Assembly: GCA_020025545.1 (NCBI GenBank)
Contig: JAHHRX010000004.1
Coordinates: 34,679-98,678, forward strand
DNA length: 64,000 nucleotides
Source: Oscillospiraceae bacterium
GTDB taxonomy: Bacteria; Bacillota; Clostridia; Oscillospirales; Oscillospiraceae
Reading direction: 5' to 3'
Within the stretch, counting starts at the first letter, position 1, and each line of letters begins with the position of its first letter. The notes below the pieces were generated by a model that saw nothing but the letters and a program-made list of their open reading frames with translations, was not told the origin of the DNA and did not search any database. The position numbers and the translations under genes were made by a program. This document shows, piece by piece, positions 8,041-16,567 of this stretch.

Positions 8041-9537
8041 TTATGAAACCGGAACAATCAGCAGTTTTTCCATGGGCGGTTCATCGGTCAGGCGGTTTGC
8101 CGACTGAATGGCCTCCACCGTAGAGCCGCACTGCTTAGCAAGTCCCCAAAGTCCATCTTCTCCCACTCTGCAAAGGATCAGTGACGGACGGTTGGGATCT
8201 GCTTCCTCCATCTCTCCGGCTTCCAGCTGATCTGCCACCGAGAGGGGAACACCGGAAAGCACATGATTTTGAAGGGTGAATGGCTGCATGAGGGTCAAGC
8301 CCTCTCCGCTGTATGTGATCTGCGGTTTTCCGACGCTGCGCATATAAGATTTCACGGTGTTTTCCTCCGCAGAGGGCAGCGTCTCTTCTCCCTCGCAGCG
8401 AACCGTCTGGGATTGCAGATTTCCCTCACGGTCATAGTAAAGAACCGTGCAGTGGCCGGAAACAGAAGCCTTGAATCCATCCTCCCAAGCCGTGACCACA
8501 GGATAATCGGCAAAGGAAACCATATCCACAACTTTCTCTGCTTCCTCCCCCAGGATTCCCTGTACGGTGATCACCATGTCCCGGCTTTCGAGGAGTACAG
8601 GAAGCTCCATTTTCTCCATATGAAGCGATACCTTTCTTCTGGGGCTGTATGCATCCTCAAGAACCTCTGCCATGATTTGATCGTACACCGTGTACTGCGT
8701 AGCCACATTTGCCTTCAGCATAAGGTGCATATCTTCCGTCAGATCCACTTCCAATGCTGTAAGCACCGGGAAAATTGCAGCCGTTGCCATACTGCTGTGA
8801 TCCGATTCCAGATCCGCATACTGGGAAAAAGGCACTTCCGCATCCCAGCTGTGAAGCTGTCCGTTGTCGTCAGCGTAGAGCAGATGAAAAAGCCCTTTTC
8901 CCCGGTAAACCAGACGGTTTGCCATGATTTTCTCCTCTGTAATCTCCGGACAAAGGCTATAGCTGAGGATCTTGTCGATCTGCGCCCCGCCGGTAACCGT
9001 CAGCGTTTCATCCAGCTGCGCCAGCTTTTCCCCAGACTCCGTAGGAAGATCCAAGGGGTATGTCTTCTTGAGCAGAGCAACATCCTCCGGGCAGTTTTCG
9101 GGATATGGAATCTCCGGTTTTATGGCCTGCTGTGCCTCTCCAAGAACCGCCACCGTGGCCCGAAGCATCAATTTTCTTGCAGATGTACTTCTGCCGTCCA
9201 GCCCTGCAAGGGATGCTGTAGCGCAGATCATGCCGTCGGGCAGGTTTTCCGTAAAATCCCATTTCATCTGGAAAGGAATCCATGCCTCTACGCTGCAGGG
9301 AGCAGAGCCGTCCTCCGGAGCATAGAGCACCCATGCCATAACACCGCCGGAAACACTCATTCCGGTTCCCCGCCATTCTTTTCCCCGAACCATAGCCTGC
9401 CCCCAGCAACCCAGAATCCTCCCCACCTCCGGCATATTATCCGGAATACGAACCTCCTGGGTCAGCTCCTGGGTCTGAGTCTGGCAAATCACCGTTTTCA
9501 GGCACGAAATTGGATGCTTGGTAAACTGAACTTCCAT
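8041..9537 (-). CDS. SipL-like spore protein: DUF3794 (SPOCS) repeats plus C-terminal LysM
   Basis: 498 residues from ATG 9537, which has GAGGAG eight bases upstream; a GTG nine bases earlier overlaps that ribosome site. The protein is soluble. It has repeated DUF3794 segments; the pattern EVRIPDNMPEVGRILGCWG occurs near the N terminus and related beta-rich blocks recur around residues 150-280 and 290-400. A short LysM-like domain covers the last 50 residues (SLILCRVGEDGLWGLAKQCGS...). This architecture is that of SipL, which in Clostridioides difficile binds SpoIVA through its LysM domain to localise the spore coat. The gene indicates a spore former or a recent descendant of one. It follows a Cys-rich microprotein gene by 26 bp on the same strand. 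Confidence 0.82.
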   Translation of the reverse strand: MEVQFTKHPISCLKTVICQTQTQELTQEVRIPDNMPEVGRILGCWGQAMVRGKEWRGTGMSVSGGVMAWVLYAPEDGSAPCSVEAWIPFQMKWDFTENLPDGMICATASLAGLDGRSTSARKLMLRATVAVLGEAQQAIKPEIPYPENCPEDVALLKKTYPLDLPTESGEKLAQLDETLTVTGGAQIDKILSYSLCPEITEEKIMANRLVYRGKGLFHLLYADDNGQLHSWDAEVPFSQYADLESDHSSMATAAIFPVLTALEVDLTEDMHLMLKANVATQYTVYDQIMAEVLEDAYSPRRKVSLHMEKMELPVLLESRDMVITVQGILGEEAEKVVDMVSFADYPVVTAWEDGFKASVSGHCTVLYYDREGNLQSQTVRCEGEETLPSAEENTVKSYMRSVGKPQITYSGEGLTLMQPFTLQNHVLSGVPLSVADQLEAGEMEEADPNRPSLILCRVGEDGLWGLAKQCGSTVEAIQSANRLTDEPPMEKLLIVPVS

Positions 9538-9563
9538 GCAGATCACTCCTCAATTTTACATTC

Positions 9564-9755
9564 CTATACTGAAGTGTATTCGTCCAGGGACAAGTTTATG
9601 CCGATTATTTTTTGCCGCAGCACCAAAAACCCATTCCCATAATCCCGAGGCCGAGACAGCAGCAGAAAAATGTGGACTCCAGACAGGTTCCTATCAGCAG
9701 TCCAAAGCCAAAGGCCGCCAGAGTACACCCGCACAGCTGATTCTTCCTACACACA
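9564..9755 (-). CDS. Small Cys/Gly-rich membrane microprotein (63 aa)
   Basis: A short reading frame upstream of the SipL-like gene, starting from GTG at 9755 with a GGGGGGTG ribosome-site-like run just upstream. It encodes MCRKNQLCGC, then a hydrophobic Gly-rich stretch (about residues 11-48) containing GFGLLIGTCLES and FFCCCLGLGIMGMG, then LRQK and a polar tail. The coding sense is supported by the intact frame, the single-span membrane profile and the close 26-bp spacing to the next gene. I recall similar Cys-rich short proteins annotated as hypothetical in clostridia, but no function. It may be co-expressed with the SipL-like gene. Confidence 0.7.
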
Positions 9756-9882
9756 AAAACACCCCCCGCACAAGCCTATGCAGGAGGCTGCCTTAATTGA
9801 ACTGTGAAATGCGGTTTTTCTTTTTCTCCCTGAACCTCACGCCTGTGTGCTGTGTAAAAGTCTGAAAACCGCTTTTTTTATC

Positions 9883-9911
9883 TGTACATCCTCAATAGAA
9901 TTTAGTATAAT
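9883..9911 (+). promoter_or_regulatory. Putative promoter of the cation efflux gene
   Basis: TGTACA (9883-9888), 17 bp and consensus TATAAT (9906-9911). The -35 is weak. An AAGGTG ribosome site follows, six bases before ATG 9942. Upstream, the segments GCGGTTTT (9811-9818) and AAAACCGC (9865-9872) form a long-range inverted repeat ending in a T-run. Confidence 0.55.
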
Positions 9912-9941
9912 ATCGGAAAGCGTATGAAGAAGGTGAAATAT

Positions 9942-10829
9942 ATGAAAAGCGAAGCGAGAGAAAAGAAGATTCTGATGATCTCCCTATTCTCAGGACTTGC
10001 CTTCGCAATGGTGGAGTTTATATTTTCCATATACAGCCACTCCCAATCCGCTCTGACGGATGCAGTATATGACGCTTCCGAGTTGGTATTCATTGCTCTG
10101 CTTATATACCTGACTCCCCTGTTTCATAAGCCCATATCTGAGGAGCATCCCTACGGATATTTTCAGCTGGAATCCATCTTTGTCATCATCAAAGGCGTTA
10201 TGATGCTGTCCGTTACCTTTGGTATCGCCGCACAGGTCATCGGATCCGCTATTTCCGGCGGTAATCCCGTCAACAGTCTGGCAGTTGGTTTCTTTCAGCT
10301 GGTGTTAGGTGCCGGCAGCGTCGTCATTTTCATGATCATGAAGCGGATGAACAGGAACATCTGCTCTCCCACCGTCCATGCTGAGCTGGTGGGCTGGAAG
10401 CTGGATATCGGATACAGTTTTGGCATGGCAGTAGCCTTTTTCGGCTCTCTCTTTTTGGAGAATACTCCCTTTGCTTTTATTGCTCCCTATTTCGATCAGA
10501 TAATCGCCGTGCTTGTGATGGTGGGTATGCTCCCGGAGAGCATCAAGATTCTTTGGGCCGCACTCAAGGATATCGTTCTCTTTGCCCCGGACGAAGCACT
10601 TGTGGAGGAAATCAAGGAATTTGTCTCCCCCATTCTGGCACAGTACAATTTTGAGCCGGCTTACTGCGATGTAACCCGCACCGGACGGCATCTTTGGATT
10701 GATGTCTATTTTCGGATTTCCGGAGCCGATCTCCCCATTCAGGATTATAAAGATGCACTGGGCAGCGTAAAGAAGCTGACCAAAGAAAAGTATCAGGAAT
10801 GTACCTGTGAACTGATCCTACTCCCCTAA
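9942..10829 (+). CDS. Cation diffusion facilitator (CDF) family transporter
   Basis: 295 residues from ATG 9942, chosen over ATG 9924 because AAGGTG lies six bases before it. About six transmembrane segments occupy residues 10-205, followed by a roughly 90-residue cytoplasmic ferredoxin-like domain. CDF features seen are LTDAVYDASELVF in helix 2, HPYGYFQLE in the loop after it and HAELVGWKLDIG in helix 5. These His/Asp positions form the metal site in family members. CDF proteins export divalent cations (Zn, Mn, Co, Fe) in exchange for protons. The helix-2 site carries Asp-Asp rather than the common His-Asp pair, which in other members goes with altered metal choice; the true substrate is open. 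Confidence 0.87.
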   Translation: MKSEAREKKILMISLFSGLAFAMVEFIFSIYSHSQSALTDAVYDASELVFIALLIYLTPLFHKPISEEHPYGYFQLESIFVIIKGVMMLSVTFGIAAQVIGSAISGGNPVNSLAVGFFQLVLGAGSVVIFMIMKRMNRNICSPTVHAELVGWKLDIGYSFGMAVAFFGSLFLENTPFAFIAPYFDQIIAVLVMVGMLPESIKILWAALKDIVLFAPDEALVEEIKEFVSPILAQYNFEPAYCDVTRTGRHLWIDVYFRISGADLPIQDYKDALGSVKKLTKEKYQECTCELILLP

Positions 10830-10890
10830 TACAGCAAAAAACACAGCGGATTTGGGTGCACCACGTAAGGAAGTATTTTTCTAAAAGGTT

Positions 10891-10908
10891 TTAGGAACTT
10901 GTTCCTAA
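10891..10908. repeat. Perfect inverted repeat TTAGGAAC-TT-GTTCCTAA
   Basis: 8-bp arms at 10891-10898 and 10901-10908 around a 2-bp centre. It is the first of three inverted repeats in the gene-free stretch 10830-11190. A dyad this compact suits a dimeric regulator better than an RNA hairpin. Confidence 0.75.
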
Positions 10909-10915
10909 CGATTGC

Positions 10916-10947
10916 ACTGTTTATGCTCCGTATGGAGTATAAACAGT
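10916..10947. repeat. 14-bp inverted repeat with 4-bp centre
   Basis: ACTGTTTATGCTCC (10916-10929) and GGAGTATAAACAGT (10934-10947) are complementary except at one position, which would form a G:U pair in RNA. It starts eight bases after the preceding dyad and is not followed by a T-run, so it is not an obvious terminator. Confidence 0.75.
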
Positions 10948-11006
10948 ATGCTCGTAAGGGTGACGCACAATCAAATGACAACGGGATGAAACTTTTTATT
11001 TTGCAG

Positions 11007-11038
11007 AGTGTTAGACTTATCAAAATATATCTAACACT
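11007..11038. repeat. 9-bp inverted repeat with 14-bp spacer
   Basis: AGTGTTAGA (11007-11015) and TCTAACACT (11030-11038) are perfect complements. It is the third dyad in the 360-bp gap upstream of the XRE gene. No gene is seen in this gap; short frames there have no ribosome site. Confidence 0.65.
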
Positions 11039-11190
11039 TAACTGCATCCCAGAAAGAATATCTGTTGATTTTTGCTTGATTTTCTATGTAAAATCTATTT
11101 ATCATCCCTAAAATGGCAATGGAAAACACCTTTGATTGCAGATTTACTGCCATCTCTGTTAAACTCATCTCGACGAATGGAGGGAAAAAC

Positions 11191-11772
11191 ATGAATCTCG
11201 GTACACAGATCAAAAAGTATCGAAGCGCTCTTAATCTTTCTCAGGAGGAACTGGCAGAGAAAATTTTTGTTACTCGACAGTCTGTTTCCAACTGGGAAAA
11301 CGACAAAACTTATCCGGATGTCAAGAGCCTGCTGATGCTGAGTGAATTGTTTGAAATCTCCGTCGATGAATTGATTAAAGGAGATGTAAACGCTATGAAA
11401 AAAGAAATCAACGAACAGGAACGGGCAGAATTTCGAAAGGACAGTACTTATTTTACGAGTTTGTATGTCATGACACTTGTTTTACCGCTGCTCCTAAGCA
11501 AGTTGCTGGGGTGGATCGGCTGGGGAATCTGGGCAGTTATTGTTGCTGCCGCATTCTATTATGGCTTTCGTGTAGACAGACATAAAAAGAAACACGATAT
11601 TCAGACATATAAAGAAATTCTTGCTTTCACAGAAGGAAAGACTCTGTCCGAAATTGAACAAGCAAGAGAATATGGAAAGCGCCCATATCAGAAAATATTG
11701 TTTATAGTAGGTTCTGCGCTGCTTGCTTTTGTTGTCACAGCTTGCATGTATCTTATTTATCAACTTCTATAA
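11191..11772 (+). CDS. XRE-family regulator with C-terminal membrane helices
   Basis: 193 residues from ATG 11191, with GGAGGG six bases upstream; an in-frame ATG 78 bases earlier lacks a ribosome site. Residues 1-65 are a Cro/CI-type helix-turn-helix (LGTQIKKYRSALNLSQEELAE, VTRQSVSNWENDKTYPDVKSL). A linker and two to three hydrophobic segments follow (about 100-115, 118-135 and 168-190), with a charged loop DRHKKKHDIQTYKE between. Membrane-bound XRE proteins of this form are common in Firmicutes and are often self-regulating. Base composition is more AT-rich than its neighbours, and the gene sits between sets of inverted repeats, which hints at acquisition. Target unknown. Confidence 0.82.
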   Translation: MNLGTQIKKYRSALNLSQEELAEKIFVTRQSVSNWENDKTYPDVKSLLMLSELFEISVDELIKGDVNAMKKEINEQERAEFRKDSTYFTSLYVMTLVLPLLLSKLLGWIGWGIWAVIVAAAFYYGFRVDRHKKKHDIQTYKEILAFTEGKTLSEIEQAREYGKRPYQKILFIVGSALLAFVVTACMYLIYQLL

Positions 11773-11803
11773 TCTGTTTGTGAGTGTTAAACCTATTCCA
11801 ATT

Positions 11804-11850
11804 AGTAATATATAAGCGTGGGCATGGATAACCCTCGCTTATACATTACT
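11804..11850. repeat. 15-bp inverted repeat after the XRE gene
   Basis: AGTAATATATAAGCG (11804-11818) pairs with CGCTTATACATTACT (11836-11850) with one mismatch across a 17-nt loop. There is no T-run, so this is not a clean terminator. The XRE gene is thus bracketed by long dyads on both sides. Confidence 0.65.
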
Positions 11851-11872
11851 GATCGAATAATTTATAAAGAAA

Positions 11873-11903
11873 ATGGAGTGTATCAAAGCCTGATACACTC
11901 CAT
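11873..11903. terminator. Bidirectional terminator between XRE gene and PBP operon
   Basis: ATGGAGTGTATCA (11873-11885) and TGATACACTCCAT (11891-11903) form a perfect 13-bp stem with a 5-nt loop. On the minus strand it is followed by TTTTCTTTAT, serving the PBP operon; on plus by TTCGCTTTT. Confidence 0.85.
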
Positions 11904-11971
11904 TTCGCTTTTCGGTATTTCCAAAACATCCTTATCGGGCATACCTTTTACCGTTGTGGTTTTTTATTTAC

Positions 11972-13348
11972 TTATGCTCCCGCATCCATCTCCGCCTTAC
12001 AAACCTGTAAAATCTTGGAAATGATCGGCACGCAGGTAGGTCTGCCATAGCCGGAATCCTCCACGCAGGCAATAAACGCTAGGGGATATTCCTCATTTGT
12101 CACGAAGCCAGTAAACATGGCATTAGGCTTTTTATTGCCGCCCACCTGTGCGGTGCCCGATTTTGCGCATACCGAAAGACCGGGGAAATTTTCGTCGCCA
12201 TAGTAGCTTTCCGTATTGTAGCGCATATATTCCTGAAGCTTTTTCGCCAATTCACTGGACATGATCCGCCCTCCGGGGGTCTGGGGTGCCTGATAGGTAG
12301 TTTTACTACCCACAGCGATTCGGTTCACCACATGCGGTAACATCGGGACACCGTCATTGGCAACCGCCCCCACAAAGGTCAGGAATGCGCAGGGATTAAT
12401 AAGGTCCTTATGCTGGCCGATGGCGCTCCATGCCACCATAACATCCGCTGCATTGGCAGCCTCCAGATTACCTTCGGCAGTTTTGAGACCATCAAAGGAA
12501 ATACTTTCGTTCACACGAAACTGCCGGGCATACCGCTCCAGCGTCTCGCCGCCCAGCTGGCCTGCGATTGCGGCAAAGGCACAGTTGCACGAATTGGAAA
12601 ACGCCTCTTTGAGGGTCTGCTTTCCATGTGCCTTGGTACAGGTAACTTTGTCGTTGCCGTAGGCCGTGGTTCCGGTACAGGTAAAGGTCTGACTTTCAAT
12701 ATCCGAAATGGCATCCAGAGCCGCCGCCATGGTGACGATCTTATAGATAGAGCCGGGCGTATAAGTGGATTGGATAAAGCGGTTTACATAGGCACCTGCC
12801 CATTTTCCTTCCGTATCCCCGGCAATATCCGGAACATTGTCCGGATCGTAGGTAGGCGTAGTCACGGCACAGATAATCTCGCCGGTTTTGTAGTTATAGA
12901 CTGCCACCGTTCCACGGTAATTTCCCATTGCCTTCAGTGCCGCCGTCTGCGCCTTGGCAGAGAGGCTCAGATTTACCCGTCCGCCAGTATTGCCGTAGGC
13001 ATACACACCGTTCACCGGATCGTATCCCGCAATTTCCATAGCATAAGCGGAAATAATCGGCGCACGGATATTTCCCTGCCGATCCCCCAGCCAATGAAGC
13101 ATTGCCTTGCGAAGGGGCTCGGATTCCGAATAGGTATGCTTGTCCCTGAGGTCCAGAAGCGGCACGCCTTCCCGGTCGGTAATCAGGCCGGTGGCAAGGG
13201 TATGCCCTTCAAAAATATGGGGAGATCCCGGGGACTGCACCCATTCATTCGAACGGAGGGCATACTCTCCCAGAAAGAAAACCATACCAAGGGCAAGTAC
13301 CAAAATCAGCACCAGCATAATACGGGCTCTGCCCATGATTCTATTCAT
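11972..13348 (-). CDS. Class B penicillin-binding protein (transpeptidase)
   Basis: 458 residues from ATG 13348, which has AAGGGGGGAAC upstream and overlaps the end of the FtsW-type gene by eight bases. One N-terminal membrane helix (about 8-30) anchors an extracytoplasmic PBP dimer-like region and a transpeptidase domain. Active-site motifs are S200-I-Y-K203 in YTPGSIYK, S253-C-N255 and K396-S-G398 in CAKSGTA. The short N-terminal region matches the PbpA-type subgroup rather than the large PBP2/PBP3 proteins. Translational coupling with the SEDS protein before it fits a SEDS-bPBP pair that polymerises and crosslinks peptidoglycan. Whether it works in elongation, division or sporulation cannot be told. 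Confidence 0.92.
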   Translation of the reverse strand: MNRIMGRARIMLVLILVLALGMVFFLGEYALRSNEWVQSPGSPHIFEGHTLATGLITDREGVPLLDLRDKHTYSESEPLRKAMLHWLGDRQGNIRAPIISAYAMEIAGYDPVNGVYAYGNTGGRVNLSLSAKAQTAALKAMGNYRGTVAVYNYKTGEIICAVTTPTYDPDNVPDIAGDTEGKWAGAYVNRFIQSTYTPGSIYKIVTMAAALDAISDIESQTFTCTGTTAYGNDKVTCTKAHGKQTLKEAFSNSCNCAFAAIAGQLGGETLERYARQFRVNESISFDGLKTAEGNLEAANAADVMVAWSAIGQHKDLINPCAFLTFVGAVANDGVPMLPHVVNRIAVGSKTTYQAPQTPGGRIMSSELAKKLQEYMRYNTESYYGDENFPGLSVCAKSGTAQVGGNKKPNAMFTGFVTNEEYPLAFIACVEDSGYGRPTCVPIISKILQVCKAEMDAGA

Positions 13349-15059
13349 CGATTTCTGTTCCCCCCTTAAACTGGCGCACAGCAAAGCTGGCATTCTGGCG
13401 GGTATCCGCAGCCTTTACGAAAGCCAAAAGGCCCCACGCACACATCATACTGGAGCCGCCGTTGGAAACAAACGGGAAGGTAACACCGGTGAGCGGCAGC
13501 ACATCCAGCGTACCCAGCACATTAAAAATGGTCTGCACCAGCAATATTCCCGCTGCTGTACAGGCGCCGATGGTATAAAAGCTGCTGCGTCCCATAGCAG
13601 ACATCCGCAGCGCAAACAATCCCCAGACAATGATGATTGCCACCAGCATAACCGTAAGGAGCAGACCCCATTCCTCGGACAGTGTCGCAAACACCATATC
13701 GGAATCTGCTGCAAACACATGGCGCATCCAGCCCTGTCCGGCACCCAGGCCAAACAGTCCGCCGGAAGCAACGCATATGAGCGCCCGGGTCTGCTGATAG
13801 CCTGCGCCCGTGGGGGATTCCCAAATATGCCGCCATGTTGTAAACCGCCGCAGAGCGTGAGGTGCAATTTTCAGAGCAATGGTGCCGGCAAATCCCAGAG
13901 ATGTGCAGGCCAGTGCAATGGTTCCCACGCTGCCGGAACGGAGATAGGCAATGATAAGAAATGCCACAAAGAAAATCAGTGCGGTTCCGAAATCATTCAT
14001 GATTGCAAGGCAGCCGCAGAGCACCACCGTATAGGCAATGAAAGCAATCAGATTTTTCTTATTCATCAGCCGGTCCATGGTAGATGCTCCCACAAATACG
14101 AAGCAAACCTTGCTGAGCTCTGAGGGCTGAATGGACATAAATCCGATTTTCAGCCAGCTTTTAGACCCATGGTATTCCTTGCCAAACAGCAGAGTAATTA
14201 CCAGCAGTCCGATGCCTCCCAGCATCGCCAGATAACGCATCTTTTTGGCCCGTTCCAGATCCCGAAGCGCCCAGCCGACACCCAGAAAAATAACCAGTCC
14301 CAGCATCATTGCCATCAGCTGCTTTACCGCTTCCCCGGGTTTAGATGCCGCTATAGCCGCCATGCCCATGGTGCAAAGCAGGAATGCCAGCGTTTCCAGT
14401 TCAAAAGACGGCTTCCTGATAAACAGATAGAAAGTAAGCAGCAGCCATTGGCACAGTATGATCCCCGCAAAGCCGAAGAAAATACTCTCCGCTGTCTTTT
14501 CATTGGCAGCCAGCAGATATGCCAGTGCGCAGAAAATCTGAAAAATCGTCAGCAGCATCAGATTGAGGATGCTGTCAATGGGTCTCGCAGCTTTGGTACG
14601 CAGGTGTGAAAGCCGCTGCTCCAGCTTCCTTGAAATCGGAATCAGGGTCATGTCCACACCGCCGATGGTAATGACATCCTCCACACTCAGTGCCGATATC
14701 TCCACACGCTGTCCGTTCACGAACACGCCGCTCTTGGAGCCGGCATCAGATATCGTCCAGCTGCCATCATCATAACGGGTGAGTACTGCATGATTTCGGG
14801 ATATGGTAGGCACATCTACCACCACATCACTGCGTTTACTTCTGCCGATGACGCTTTCCCAGTGGGTGATGGGAAGTTTTTTGCCGTTTTTCAGACAGAT
14901 CCATGCCCAGATTTCCGGCTCCCGCCGGAAAGTCATCAAAGGCCACGCGCAGCGGAGCATCAAAAGCAGCACCAACGCAGGCATCAGGTAACGAAGGATT
15001 GCCTGCAAAACAAAATAATAGGTTTCATCTGCCCGGTAAAAAAACGCAAGCCAATCCAC
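13341..15059 (-). CDS. FtsW/RodA/SpoVE (SEDS) protein with N-terminal FHA domain
   Basis: 572 residues from GTG 15059, placed eight bases after AAGGAGG; an earlier GTG at 15068 overlaps that ribosome site. An N-terminal membrane helix (about 15-40) is followed by a forkhead-associated domain (about 65-150). Its phosphothreonine-binding signature is complete: GRS (72-74), SRNH (87-90) and NG (115-116). The rest is a SEDS glycosyltransferase of about ten helices, with GSKSWLKIGFMSIQPSELSK, ESPTGAGYQQTRALICVASGG and the C-terminal FPFVSNGGSS. SEDS proteins polymerise lipid II. The FHA part suggests control by a Ser/Thr kinase such as PrkC. It is coupled to the PBP gene by an 8-bp overlap and follows nfo. 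Confidence 0.93.
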   Translation of the reverse strand: MDWLAFFYRADETYYFVLQAILRYLMPALVLLLMLRCAWPLMTFRREPEIWAWICLKNGKKLPITHWESVIGRSKRSDVVVDVPTISRNHAVLTRYDDGSWTISDAGSKSGVFVNGQRVEISALSVEDVITIGGVDMTLIPISRKLEQRLSHLRTKAARPIDSILNLMLLTIFQIFCALAYLLAANEKTAESIFFGFAGIILCQWLLLTFYLFIRKPSFELETLAFLLCTMGMAAIAASKPGEAVKQLMAMMLGLVIFLGVGWALRDLERAKKMRYLAMLGGIGLLVITLLFGKEYHGSKSWLKIGFMSIQPSELSKVCFVFVGASTMDRLMNKKNLIAFIAYTVVLCGCLAIMNDFGTALIFFVAFLIIAYLRSGSVGTIALACTSLGFAGTIALKIAPHALRRFTTWRHIWESPTGAGYQQTRALICVASGGLFGLGAGQGWMRHVFAADSDMVFATLSEEWGLLLTVMLVAIIIVWGLFALRMSAMGRSSFYTIGACTAAGILLVQTIFNVLGTLDVLPLTGVTFPFVSNGGSSMMCAWGLLAFVKAADTRQNASFAVRQFKGGTEIDE

Positions 15060-15091
15060 GGCAGTCACCTCCTTTATAGTTTCTCAAATCG

Positions 15092-15922
15092 TCACACCTG
15101 TTCCATTTGCCTAAGGAGGGCAATCTCCCGCTGATATCCGGAAAGCTCGTTGGGCGTCTCCAAAATCATAGGCAATCCTGCCAGAACAGGGTGGTTCATG
15201 ATGTTATGGAATGTAGGAAGTCCCAGATGTCCGTCGCCGATACATTCGTGGCGGTCCTTGTGGCTGGAACGCACATTCTTAGAATCATTTAAGTGCAGAG
15301 CCTTGAGCCGGTTTAAACCTACAATGCGGTCAAATTCCTCCAGCACTCCGTTCAAATCACCAACAATATCGTATCCGGCATCCCAAATATGGCAGGTATC
15401 CAGGCATACGCCCACATATTCGCTGCCAACGCCATCGATAATATCCCGCAGCTCCTGAAAACTGCCGCCTATCTCGCTGCCCTTTCCCGCCATGGTTTCC
15501 AAAAGCACCGTCACCGGGTACTGCGGTTCCATGGCTTTTTTGAGGGCATCCACAATTTGGCTGATCCCCGTCTGCGTTCCCTGTCCCACATGGGAACCCG
15601 GGTGAAAATTATAGTAGTTATCCGGCAGTGCTGCCATTCTTCGCAGATCATCCGCAAGAACATCCGCAGCAAATACACGGGCCTCCGGATCTAAGGTGCA
15701 AAGGTTCATGGTATAGGCCCCGTGAGCCACCAGCTTTCCGAAGCTTAATTCCCTCAGCGCTGCCTCTGCAGCGGCAGAATCAGCGGGGTTTTCTTCCTTT
15801 GCTTTGGAGCCTCTGGGGTTCCGGGTAAAAAATGCAAATGTATTGGCACCAATCTTCTGCGCAGTTCTCACCATGGCAAGACTGCCGCCGGAAGAGGATA
15901 AATGACACCCTAAATATCGCAA
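15092..15922 (-). CDS. nfo: Deoxyribonuclease IV (AP endonuclease)
   Basis: 276 residues with the usual Nfo length. It begins RYLGCHLSSSGG and has the zinc-ligand motifs NFHPGSHVGQG, LLETMAGKGSEIGG, VCLDTCHIWDAGYD, HLNDSK and RHECIGDGHLG near the expected positions. It cuts DNA at abasic sites in base excision repair, using three metals in a TIM barrel. The start is TTG at 15922, with AAAGGAG eight bases upstream. It is the first gene of an nfo, FHA-SEDS, PBP unit transcribed from the promoter at 15945-15973. Confidence 0.95.
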   Translation of the reverse strand: MRYLGCHLSSSGGSLAMVRTAQKIGANTFAFFTRNPRGSKAKEENPADSAAAEAALRELSFGKLVAHGAYTMNLCTLDPEARVFAADVLADDLRRMAALPDNYYNFHPGSHVGQGTQTGISQIVDALKKAMEPQYPVTVLLETMAGKGSEIGGSFQELRDIIDGVGSEYVGVCLDTCHIWDAGYDIVGDLNGVLEEFDRIVGLNRLKALHLNDSKNVRSSHKDRHECIGDGHLGLPTFHNIMNHPVLAGLPMILETPNELSGYQREIALLRQMEQV

Positions 15923-15944
15923 GTCTGATCACTCCTTTCCCGAT

Positions 15945-15973
15945 AGCATAGCATAATCCCAAGCAAAAATCAA
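15945..15973 (-). promoter_or_regulatory. Promoter of nfo operon
   Basis: On the minus strand TTGATT (15973-15968), 17 bp, then TATGCT (15950-15945). It lies directly upstream of the nfo ribosome site. Confidence 0.65.
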
Positions 15974-16029
15974 TTTTTCTTTCTTTAAGGCTTTCTTTAT
16001 GCTATACTCATATTGCCTAGGATGCCCGG

Positions 16030-16069
16030 AAAAAGAGAAACGCTCCCACAGAAGTTTTCCGCAGGAGCG
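16030..16069 (-). terminator. Terminator of the lipoprotein gene
   Basis: On the minus strand CGCTCC and GGAGCG (16069-16064 and 16046-16041) close a stem extended by A:U and G:U pairs. It is followed by TTTCTCTTTTT (16040-16030), just after the lipoprotein stop codon. Confidence 0.8.
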
Positions 16070-16075
16070 CAGTAT

Positions 16076-16567
16076 TTATTTTTCCGAAAGTTTTACGGAT
16101 TCCACCATATTTTTCCATGTTTCGGCTGATTCAGCGCCCGATTCAGCTCTCGCCGTCATGGTGATGCAATAGTGGAAATTTCCGTCAGACAGCACCATTA
16201 CTCTGCCGATCTCATCCCCTCCCTCTCCGGCGGCAGGCCAGACGCTTTCGTAGCAGGTAAGCCCATCCCGCTGTGTTTTCACAAGGCTCAGTTCTTTTTC
16301 TCCGTGGCCGGTAAGGGTTCGGAGCGTCGCATCAATATCTCCGGCAGCCAAGGTCTCCACGGCAATCTCGCAGGAATCGCAGAAGTAAAGAGAACCCGTC
16401 TCTCCCTCCATTACCTCCTGAGCCGCATCCTCCGGCAGCACCATTTCCAGTTTTTTGGCCACCGGTGGTTCTCCGGGCGCATAGGCATCCCCTATGGTTT
16501 CCAGATCTTTCTTGGCACACCCGGACAGCAAGCACAATACACACAACAAAAACGCAGCTTTTTTCAT
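16076..16567 (-). CDS. Small lipoprotein of unknown function
   Basis: 163 residues from ATG 16567, with GGAGGG seven bases upstream. The signal peptide MKKAAFLLCVLCLLSGC ends in a lipobox (LSGC), so it should be lipid-anchored on the outer face of the membrane. The mature part has a Pro-rich start, then an alpha/beta region with two Cys (YFCDSCEI) that could form a disulfide. I do not recognise the family. The start lies only 31 bp from the divergent DUF1294 gene, so each promoter must overlap the other gene. A terminator follows. Confidence 0.8.
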   Translation of the reverse strand: MKKAAFLLCVLCLLSGCAKKDLETIGDAYAPGEPPVAKKLEMVLPEDAAQEVMEGETGSLYFCDSCEIAVETLAAGDIDATLRTLTGHGEKELSLVKTQRDGLTCYESVWPAAGEGGDEIGRVMVLSDGNFHYCITMTARAESGAESAETWKNMVESVKLSEK

